NCBI GenBank assembly: GCA_958430865.1
Contig: CAUDNR010000802.1
Location: 45,060-109,059 of the forward strand
DNA: 64,000 nt
Source: Entrophospora sp. SA101
Lineage: Eukaryota; Glomeromycota; Glomeromycetes; Entrophosporales; Entrophosporaceae
Direction of reading: 5' to 3'
The position numbers and the translations under genes were made by a program. Of the stretch, positions 25,941-34,880 are shown one piece after another (the stretch's first letter is position 1; the number at the start of each line of letters is the position of its first letter). The notes beneath the pieces were generated by a model. That model made no database searches. It was not told the origin of the DNA and saw nothing but the letters and a program-made list of their open reading frames with translations.

Positions 25941-26010
<70 letters not shown>
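25927..26010 (+). repeat. AATA and TAA microsatellites
   Basis: About 50 bases of AATA units are followed by about 30 bases of TAA units. Confidence 0.95.
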
Positions 26011-26381
26011 GGCAATATTAAAGGTGGAGTTATACTATCTGGTAATAGTGGATTTGATTTACGCAAGTTTCAGAAAGTAAAAAGTACGTGTATCTTTCTA
26101 AAATAAAAATAATTATTCATGATATTAATATGTTTATTTCTACTTGCATTATTAGGCGGGCTTATCGCCACTTTTGATTATTGAATTTCATCTTCAATAA
26201 GAACAAAAACAAAACAACATCAAACTTTCATTGCAAAACAAACAAAGAACTTCCAACTATTTTACCAATGCCGGGCTTGTTATGATCATAACGAAGCTAA
26301 TTACAAATCATTGGAAATGATTTTTTGACACCATCGTTGTGTACACTCAAAAACACGTGCCAACAATTGATGTTTATCGAC

Positions 26382-27000
26382 ATTGCAACCATAAGGAAAT
26401 ATTTATATTTAATAAATTTGAGGATATATCTATCTTAAATTTTTAAATTTTTTATTAATTTATCTATTATTAATTATCAAAATCTGCAACTATGTGCACA
26501 AAAGGCCTAGATTTCTAATATTTGAAAATAAGAGGTCTTTAAGTAGAGAAAGGCATGCGAGGATGCAAAAAAAAGGGGGGATTCAAGCGAAGGTGATTAA
26601 CTAGCATTGAAAAAAATCTGGATCGTATAATGTCGAAAAGAATTATGTTCATCTGCAATTTCAAACCTTTATAAGAAGTGAACACGGGGAGTAAAGTTTT
26701 ATAACGAACCTTCAATCATTTTGGTTTTGTTGAATTAACGGACTTCAAGTATTGCAAGTGGTTTCGTTCGTTTGTTCATCCTTTCACATCGACATTTACA
26801 ATTTAAAGATATCTGGATAAGGTCAATCGTATGTTTCCAAAGATTGCTCTTCTATAATTATGAAATATTTTCTAAAGCAAATTTCTGCTCGTTTTACTTG
26901 TTTTGATAGATTAAATAGGCGGAGTAAGCATTATCGAGAGAGAAATAACCATAAGAATGAGTTGATGATGAACGAATGCAGGAGATGATACAATAGAATT
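26382..27000 (+). repeat. Copy B of window bases 1-619
   Basis: Direct copy of the left edge of the window. Divergence begins at the junction where the inverted copy of 3018-2427 is attached. Confidence 0.92.
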
Positions 27001-27592
27001 AGGTTGGATGTCAATTAGGAAGTTGCAATTAATTAAAGTTTTTTTTTTTTTAAAAAGTAATTATTATTAATTAATTATTTTTCAATTTGGTAATGGCAAT
27101 CAACTAAAATATTAAGACTCGATTTTAGATTTGGGCGAGGCTAATTTTTCATACAAAATCTTTAAAAATAAATAAATATTCCTAAAAAAAACTTCAAACC
27201 CTAATCTTTTTAAAAAGATCATCGTCGCTTCTTTTTCGTATTTGTTCAAATTTCCATATTCGGTTCAATTTAAAATTCAAAATATCACGTGACCAAACAA
27301 TAAATGATGCGCTGAAAAACAATTAATTTTAGCATTATGCATGCTTATGTGTAAATACATAATATTTAATAATGTTTTTTTATTATCGTGAATATATTTG
27401 GTTAAGCTAGTTCAATGATAGAGAAAACCAAAAAAAAAACTTGATTTTTCGATTTTTTTTAATCTTCTCTTTCTTTCACACACTCTCTATACACATAATC
27501 GAACACTGCCACTTTTCAACAGTTTGTATCACACTTAAACATATGGGGCGAAAAATGTTAATTCCACGCATAATATTTTTATAATGGTATTA
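27001..27592 (-). repeat. Inverted copy of 2427-3018
   Basis: Reverse complement of 2427-3018, cut off on its right by the N run. The true extent of the inversion is therefore unknown. Confidence 0.9.
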
Positions 27593-27602
27593 NNNNNNNN
27601 NN
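27593..27602. other. Assembly gap (10 N)
   Basis: Ten N mark a contig join of unknown true length, located inside repeated DNA. Confidence 0.99.
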
Positions 27603-28125
27603 ACAAAACAACATCAAACTTTCATTGCAAAACAAACAAAGAACTTCCAACTATTTTACCAATGCCGGGCTTGTTATGATCATAACGAAGCTAATTACAA
27701 ATCATTGGAAATGATTTTTTGACACCATCGTTGTGTACACTCAAAAACACGTGCCAACAATTGATGTTTATCGACATTGCAACCATAAGGAAATATTTAT
27801 ATTTAATAAATTTGAGGATATATCTATCTTAAATTTTTAAATTTTTTATTAATTTATCTATTATTAATTATCAAAATCTGCAACTATGTGCACAAAAGGC
27901 CTAGATTTCTAATATTTGAAAATAAGAGGTCTTTAAGTAGAGAAAGGCATGCGAGGATGCAAAAAAAAGGGGGGATTCAAGCGAAGGTGATTAACTAGCA
28001 TTGAAAAAAATCTGGATCGTATAATGTCGAAAAGAATTATGTTCATCTGCAATTTCAAACCTTTATAAGAAGTGAACACGGGGAGTAAAGTTTTATAACG
28101 AACCTTCAATCATTTTGGTTTTGTT
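27603..28125 (+). repeat. Direct second copy of 26209-26731
   Basis: The same sequence at a constant offset of 1394 bases. The copy ends at TTTTGTT, where the right inverted repeat starts. Confidence 0.92.
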
Positions 28126-28152
28126 CTTATTGAAGATGAAATTCAATAATCA

Positions 28153-28673
28153 TGTTTGTCGTGTCTAATAATTAATAATTTTAATGAGTAATGATTTTAA
28201 TGATAATTTATCTATTAAAAATTATAATAATCTTATTTTTTATACGATCTTGAATCTTCGTTTGATTTTGCAGCCTTACAAGGAGCAGGTTTAATTAAAT
28301 TTTTTATAGGTTCTTGAGATTTGGTTTCTTTAGGTCATTACCATCACCGTCCTCATCATACAATACAATACAATTAATATTTTTTTACCTTCACATAAAA
28401 TCACCACATAAAATCTTTAATTCCACACCTACATATTTTTAATATAAAATTTTAACAAAAAGATTTTATCATCCAAATAAAAAGAATTTTTTAAGACTTG
28501 AAAAAAATCAAAATAATCATGCATGGTAGTACCAAAAAATGACAGATTATTAATATTTTACGCGTACTACTTCATTTTAATCTTTAAATATTTTTTCAAT
28601 TTAGTTTTAATATTCCATTCGAATTAGTGCGTTATTCATTCTGTATATATATGAATAGTTTTTTTTTAAAAAA
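28153..28673. other. Upstream region of the PWWP gene
   Basis: AT-rich flank without a gene. A TATATATATGAATAG stretch ends about 35 bases before the start codon at 28674. Confidence 0.5.
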
Positions 28674-29991
28674 ATGTCATTTGAAGTAGGTACCATTGTT
28701 TTCGTTAAATTAAAAGAATTCCTTTGGTGGCCTGGTTTGGTAAGTTTTAAATCATCTTTATCCAAAAAAAAATCATGTATAGTAAGTAACAGACAATCAA
28801 CACATATGCGTAATACAGATCGTAAATGATGAGGATTTACCCGAGATTTTGCTTAAAAAGAGGCCAAAGAGGCATGATTTTGATTGCATTAAATTCTTTG
28901 GCTCAATAAACTAGTACGTTTCATTTATATATCTATTGTAATGATAATAAATTCCCAAATTTCAAATATAATTAATTAATTTATTTATCAATAATTATAA
29001 TAATAGTGGATGGATTAATGAGAAAAATCTTAAAATATTCACAAAAAAAGAAGCAAATGATCAAATAAAACAAATCAAAAAGAAAAATCATTTGGTCAGA
29101 GCTATAAAGCAAGCATTGGAATATTTGTTATCAGGTACCACCACCGCCACTACAACTTCTGCTAAAATTAATAATAATGTTAATAATGATGGTATTAAAA
29201 AAATAAGAGGTCACAATAACAACAACAATAATAATATAAAAGAGAAAAAGGAGAAGGAATTGTTAGGCAATAATCCGGTCCAAAACGATCGAGAAAATGT
29301 TGCAGTTAATAATAACAATGGTGGTGGTAGTAGTGGTGATAATGTTGTTGCTGGCATCATCAGTAAAAATAGTATAAAAAGGCTAATAGACTATGATAAT
29401 GATGACGAAACAAATCAAGAAAACAGTAGTAAACTTGTTAAGCGACATAAAAATAATTGTAAAGATTTCACTATTCTTTCTACTAGTAATGTTGCTGTTT
29501 CTACGTCCATTAATTCATCATCATCGTCGTCACCATCAGTTCCATTATCGTTGTCAATGTTGTTATCATCATTTTCATCCCCATATTCATCCTCACCCTC
29601 ATCAACATCCACATCTCCATTTTCGTCCTCATCATCATTGTCGTCTTCATCTTCATCGTCTATGTCATCATCGTCTTTGTCATCCTCATCCTCATCCTCA
29701 TCGTATTTGTCATCCTCATCTTCATCTTCATCGTATTTGTCATCCTCATCCTCATCCTCATCCTCATCCTCATCTTCATCTTCATCGTATTTTTCATCAT
29801 CTTCATCTTCATCGTATTTGTCATCATCTTCATCTTCATCGTATTTGTCATCATCTTCATCTTCATCTTCATCGTCATCGTCATCCTCATCGTCATCCTC
29901 ATCGTCTTTGTCATCGTCTTTGTCACCCTCATCCTCATACTCATCGTCATCATCATCATCCATTGACATTAGAATATCGGAAAATCTTTAA
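28674..29991 (+). CDS. PWWP-domain protein with long Ser-rich tail, 381 aa
   Basis: Exons are 28674-28739, 28819-28913 and 29007-29991, all GT-AG and in frame. The N-terminal ~90 residues form a PWWP domain: VGTIVFVKLKEFLWWPGL (family motif P-W-W-P, here LWWP), then a strand pair, IKFFGSINYGWI and a helix (FTKKEANDQIKQIKKKNHL...ALEYLL). PWWP domains read methylated histone tails such as H3K36me and also bind DNA, so a chromatin role is inferred. After an Asn-rich, Lys-containing linker (about residues 105-215) comes a tail of some 150 residues that is almost pure serine with spaced Leu, Tyr and Phe. It is encoded by a TCATCN repeat. The tail is unlikely to fold. Confidence 0.85.
29515..29965 (+). 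repeat. TCATCN hexanucleotide-like array in the PWWP gene
   Basis: About 450 bases of TCATCN-type units encode the serine tail. Higher-order blocks (TCATCGTATTTGTCATC...) recur about every 40-60 bases, each adding one Tyr-Leu pair. The same array read on the minus strand gives an open Asp/Glu frame, which is a by-product. Confidence 0.92.
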
Positions 29992-30069
29992 CATGGTAAT
30001 TGATGAAAACACAATCAATACCGTCTTATCACTACTACTATTATTACCTACAACACAAATTATTTGATA

Positions 30070-30218
30070 CGAACATAATATTATGAATTAGATTCACATT
30101 AGGATTAGGAACTATTTTCAGAACTAATAGAATTTTACAATTGATTATGTATGGTTTTAAATTTTATAATTTTTTATTTGTAAAAATATATACCTTAAGT
30201 ATATATTATATGGAGCAT

Positions 30219-30251
<33 letters not shown>

Positions 30252-32288
30252 TTACATAAAAATTTCAGGGTTCTAGATTTTAGTAACCAGTTATAATGGC
30301 AATTGACTTTTTTTAATAAAGGAATTTAAACATTAATCATGGCCCATTTGATAATGCTACGATTATGTCATGGCAACAATCAAAAAAGAAATAAAATATA
30401 GGAACCTGTTTTTACAGGAAAAGAGAATGGATTTCAGAATTTTTAATTTAAACTAAAGAATCCATCAGGACTATACATGTGGTAGAAATAGATCATTTGA
30501 CTCAATCAGGTGACTTTTTGACGCAATTAATTGAGTCATATGAAAAACATATAAATAATTGAGTCAGACGCAATTAAAAATTGGGAATTGAGTCGAAGCC
30601 AAATTAATTTTGATAACATGTATAATCAGGACTAAGTTTAATTTGACTTGGAACCATGTGACTTTTTATAATTTTAAAATTAAAAAATGATAGATAAATG
30701 GCAATTTTAATAACTCTTTTTTAGTAATAATCGTATCATTCTTCACTTCTAATCGTGAATCAATAGGTTTGTAAAGTTACATTATGAAATTAATATTGTT
30801 TAAGCAAAATATTTCAAAGATTCAGTATATGGAATGTTAGTTACCTAAATCCTAAATTTTTTTCTAAAGAAAAATTTGTACTTGCATGATAATCTTCATT
30901 CAATAATAATAGAGAACCTAAAACTAAGAAGTTTGGAAAACCACACTTAGAAAATTGAAGGCCATAACAAACTTTCTCAACCTATCCCTAAGACTAAGTG
31001 GATGGCACAAAGATTACAATATGTTATTTATTGATTGGAAATCTTCAAGTGCTTATCTATTGAATTTTTTTGCGAGTATCCAGTATGGACTACAGGCAAT
31101 CCATTTGCAAGTACCATAGAAGAAGAAACTAAGGAAAGTCTTCAGAAGTTTTCCGAGAACAAATTAATGACAAGGATCCAGAATTTGTAGACATAATAGA
31201 CAATATGTATGAATTTAAAAGTAAAGTATATATTTAGAGGCTGATGGATTTTTAGAATTTCTTGAAAATCTTGATGCTATAGTTAAATATATGAGGATCG
31301 CCTAAAATTCTTTGATACATTGATATGATAATTGATATGTTGTACTGTAATCAATCATTTAATACTTTAATTACATTTCTAAGCAATAAATATTTTTTCC
31401 TTTTATCTTCAAATTCTCTTTTCTCTTGCGACCCAGACATACCTCAGTTTTTACAAACAGTTTGATGTTTTTTACAATATGGTGTACAAGGAGTTGCCTT
31501 ACATATTGGACAGTGATGTTTTGTCAGTGTGGTAATGCCTCGTTCTTCTCGATTGTCTCGATTTCATTGTCGATGTGAGAAGACTCTTCAAAAAATCTCT
31601 AGCATCGTTGAGCTCCAATCACCAACTGTTTTGACCAAGAGATTAGCAGGAGTACTTGCAAAAGAAGTGGACATTTTTTTAAAAATATCTTGATAAATAT
31701 CTTGTGTGATGATAACTTGTAACGCTATTGGAATGTTCCAATGTAGATCTTCAATTGATATTGACCAATAAAATTCGTGCGTGTGACTCTGTAATTGAAA
31801 TTTCATTGGTTAACTTCATTGGAACCACATTTGGAATGTTCCAATTCCAATTGGAATTTATTATAGTGCTCCAATGAAATTTTATTGGAAGCATAAATGG
31901 CACAACACTGTCATCTGTCATCCAGTTACACGAAAAATTCCTAAATTTGTAGAAAAAAATATGATTGGCTAAAAATTAACATTGCAATCATTGAAGGTTG
32001 ATATTCCTCTAGAGAAAATTGTTAATTAATAATTTATTGTAGCGGCCAGAATTTTCAAAAAAAAAAAAGGATAAATATTTATTAGGAGGTTCTATTGTAA
32101 TTACAAGAAAAATGTTTACCAATAAAGTTATCAGAAATGGGAAAATTAAAAATTTTGATATAAGACAAAGCAGTTAGCCCAACTGTTGATGAGATTACTG
32201 ATAGAAGGTTCTATTCTAAATTTAAAATAATCTTACAAACATTAAGCCCAATTTGTGCTAAAATATATTTGGTTGCATTATCAAATAG
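30070..32288. other. Gene-poor region with decayed fragments
   Basis: A TAA microsatellite lies at about 30219-30251. Around 30990-31200 (+) and 31440-31806 (-) there are coding-like fragments. The minus one holds HHCPICKATPCTPYCKKHQ, a Cys/His cluster, and SFASTPANLLVKTVGDW, in different frames. None forms an intact gene. Near 31720-31890 the word ATTGGAA recurs on both strands. Confidence 0.4.
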
Positions 32289-32290
32289 TA

Positions 32291-32678
32291 CAGTGCAGGA
32301 CATCTATAATGGTCAATAGTCCGAAACTTAAAATTTTAGAAGATCTTTCTAATTTAAGTAATCATATTCCTTTTATTGGAAAGATTGTCTGTATCACGGA
32401 AAATTTTTAAGCCGATCATCAACCTTTTAGGAAACCACAAGGGAATATCATTCCGAAATTTTACAATTTACATATAGACATATATAAAATGTTCTAACTT
32501 TCAAGCCTTATAACTCAAAACTTTTCTAATAAAATGAAAAAGTAAACCGATGGAAATGAAGCTTAGGTCTTTAGCTTTAATTTTATCGGTTTATTTTTTT
32601 TTTTAATTTTTTTAATAAGGAGTTATAAGCTTTTAAAATCATGTGATAATCATTGACCGTTATAGATGTCCTGCACTA
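32291..32678. mobile_element. Tc1/mariner-type MITE, 388 bp
   Basis: The left end CAGTGCAGGACATCTATAAT and the right end, inverted, match over about 27 bases with two differences (reaching GGTCAAT). A TA dinucleotide lies on each side (32289-32290 and 32679-32680), as expected for Tc1/mariner insertion. Noncoding. Confidence 0.75.
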
Positions 32679-32680
32679 TA

Positions 32681-33404
32681 GTTCTAACAAGCTACATGTA
32701 TCACGTGTCAACCACTAATTATAAAAAGTTGTTTTTTTGATTTCCTTTTGATTTTTTTCAACTTCTCTAGTTTAAAATGAATTCCTCTAATAAAGTAACA
32801 AACTTGAGTTTCTTATTTCGGCTAACTTTCTTAACATGAACTAATGCCATGGTATGCTTTTTGACTATATAAATTTTTTTGTCAGTACGTCTTATAAATT
32901 TATCAAAATTACTTAGTACCATCTGAGAGGTTATCAGCTGGAAATGTATTTACACCTTCGGGACCATCAAAAAATCTGTAAATGTAAGGAGGCGTGACCT
33001 TACAGAGGTCAAATTAATATTAAAATTTTCTATTCGGGACTATGGAGAAAGTGTGACCTAACAAAGTGTGACCTTGCAGATATAACCTTTAAAGAAAATT
33101 CAAAACCTTTTGAATGATTCTTATTTAGGTTTTTGATAAACAACTAAAATAATTGATTTTTGGCATATAAATATATACAGAATATAATAAGTTCTTGGAC
33201 TGGCTTAGCCAGTTAAGGTTTTTTAATGGCCAATAATAAATAATTTCGGCTACAATAAACAATTTTCCTATTTATACACTAGCCTGATTATTTCAACATG
33301 TTATGCTCAAGCCAACATTAATTATTATTATATAGAGGAAATTGTTTCTTGTCAAATTTGATAACAGCCTTCTATGAATTTTAGTAATTTAGATGAATAT
33401 GAAT
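32681..33404. other. Intergenic region
   Basis: No gene or clear element seen between the two MITEs. Confidence 0.5.
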
Positions 33405-33581
33405 TAGTGTTGGTCGCCAAAACTGTTTTGAAGAAGCGAAAGTCAAAACTAAAATTAAAAGTCATATTTCAAAACTAAATCAAAAGTCATTAGTCAAAAA
33501 TTAAAACTAGTTTCGACTTATGGCAAAGCCTTTTGACTTTCGTATGGTTGCGAAACTCTCTAGTTTTGGGAATCAACACTA
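33405..33581. mobile_element. MITE family 1, copy 1 (177 bp), perfect 8-bp target duplication
   Basis: The ends are TAGTGTTGGTCGCCAAAACT and AGTTTTGGGAATCAACACTA. The 8 bases ATATGAAT precede the element (33397-33404) and follow it (33582-33589) exactly, which fits hAT-like insertion. The interior repeats AAAGTCAAAA words. Two more copies lie at 33827 and 48836. Confidence 0.88.
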
Positions 33582-33826
33582 ATATGAATACAAAAAATAG
33601 CATACGTACATATAAAGGACACGATTTCAAATCTTATTTATTTGATTATAAAAAAACAGGTATTATTCCACAGTTTACTTGTGCGTGATGTCTTAATGCA
33701 AAAGTACAATTCTATATATTAATTTTTTCTGGATCAACGAAAAGGATGTAAAATATTCCAACATATTATTCCCTAGATATCATAGCTTATGTAACCTTAT
33801 AAATTGCACAGTAATTGTGTATATAT

Positions 33827-34008
33827 TAGTGTTGGTCGGCAAAACTATTTTGAAGGGACAAAAGTCAAAACCTAAAATTAATAGTCATATTGTATGTCAA
33901 AACTAAATCAAAATCAAAAGTCAAAAGTCAAAATTAGTATCGACTTATGGTGAAGCCTTTTGATTTTCACACAGTTGCAAAACTCTCTAGTTTTGGAAAC
34001 CAACACTT
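33827..34008. mobile_element. MITE family 1, copy 2
   Basis: The same ends (TAGTGTTGGTCGGCAAAACT and AGTTTTGGAAACCAACACTT) and the same interior as copy 1, in the same orientation ~420 bp away. Target duplication is unclear because the flank is a TA tract. The stop codon of the minus-strand reading frame at 34007 lies at its edge. Confidence 0.8.
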
Positions 34009-34468
34009 ATATATGTAAATTATAAATAATATAACATAATAATAATAACATACATTTTGGATCTGATGAGTTTTGACGACATTCGCAGTGTTTCGAATCG
34101 GAATCATCACCAACTTTTTTATTCTTAATTTTCGCTCTTACTACGCAAATTAGAATGTTTACAATTGAAAATGTCTTTATACTCGGCAAATCGTAGGCAA
34201 AAGAAACTATCAGCGGGATCGCCCAAGTGACTGTGTTGTATAATATATCATCAAGTAATGGCAACAGAACATTTTTGATGGCCCAGTTTTCCTGAAAGAT
34301 TGAACAGAATGACAAAAATATTGTAAAGAATATGTAAAAAATTGCATCATACACATCCTCTTTAGAATTAGGATTTTCGTTAATAATGAATGCAGTCGCG
34401 TGTAGAAGGAGTGAAAAGAAAATGAATAGAGAAGGAATAGATCCTTGGAAGGGGAAATAATTGCTCAT
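34007..34468 (-). CDS. Hypothetical multi-pass membrane protein, 153 aa
   Basis: An open minus-strand frame with four hydrophobic stretches: IPSLFIFFSLLLHATAFII, AIFYIFFTIFLSFCSIF, TVTWAIPLIVSFAY and IVNILICVV. They are separated by short polar loops with Asn, Asp and Lys, and a polar Cys-containing tail (DSDSKHCECRQN) follows. Base composition is less AT-biased than the flanks, which favours real coding. No family is recognised. The last residues run to the edge of a MITE, so the natural C-terminus may have been replaced. Confidence 0.35.
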   Translation of the reverse strand: MSNYFPFQGSIPSLFIFFSLLLHATAFIINENPNSKEDVYDAIFYIFFTIFLSFCSIFQENWAIKNVLLPLLDDILYNTVTWAIPLIVSFAYDLPSIKTFSIVNILICVVRAKIKNKKVGDDSDSKHCECRQNSSDPKCMLLLLCYIIYNLHI

Positions 34469-34688
34469 ATTGAATAATATGATAAAGTTCTCCCATAGAA
34501 CTTATTTTACTGATATTTATAAACAATGTATTCGTGAGTGAATCAATCAATAATATTGCAAGATACTAACGGAATCTTTTATCACCAGAATAATATTTGT
34601 TACATGAGCTAAAATTCAAAAGTTTCTTATTAATGTTATTTGCAATTGTTGGGCTTTTTGTTTTTATGATAGAGAGGTGTTTTTGCTA

Positions 34689-34880
34689 TTATAAGCAGTA
34701 ATGTCTAAACTCTTTACAATTAGTTATGTTACCTTTATAATTTCGTGAAGCTGAAATCTTGAATTCACTAGAGTTAAAAACATGATGTTCAGATAGATAG
34801 CTTTCAAACATAACTTTGTAATTAGTTATTAATAATACTAAAATAAACACACATTTAAACTTATTTGCGAATTGTTTCAT
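34689..34880 (-). CDS. Possible small secreted protein, 63 aa
   Basis: A short minus-strand frame that starts with a signal-peptide-like segment (KFKCVFILVLLITNY) followed by ~38 polar residues containing two cysteines. It lies just upstream of the membrane protein frame and could be a 5' exon of it or a separate secreted peptide. No relative is recognised, and a chance frame is possible. Confidence 0.22.
   Translation of the reverse strand: MKQFANKFKCVFILVLLITNYKVMFESYLSEHHVFNSSEFKISASRNYKGNITNCKEFRHYCL

Larger units (their letters stand above)
26175..28152. mobile_element. Rearranged inverted-repeat element around an assembly gap
   Basis: The ends, 26175-26208 and 28119-28152, are a perfect 34-bp inverted repeat starting TGATTATTGAATTTCATC. 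Inside are a copy of window bases 1-619 (26382-27000), an inverted copy of 2427-3018 (27001-27592), a gap of ten N, and a direct second copy of 26209-26731 (27603-28125) that runs straight into the right inverted repeat. The post-gap copy starts at exactly the base after the left 34-bp repeat, which suggests that contigs were broken at that repeat. It could be one ~0.6-kb MITE (the right copy) next to a longer rearranged copy. No coding capacity and no clear target duplication. Confidence 0.7.

Noticed and set aside
26175..28152. LTR retrotransposon with 523-bp direct repeats as LTRs
   Set aside because: Although the outer ends are TG...CA and direct repeats exist, the left repeat lacks the CA-ending part present on the right, there are no gag/pol frames, and the interior is an inverted piece of 2427-3018.
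29415..29969. Long acidic Asp/Glu reading frame on the minus strand
   Set aside because: It is the antisense reading of the TCATCN array that encodes the serine tail of the PWWP protein, which has a proper domain, introns and start.
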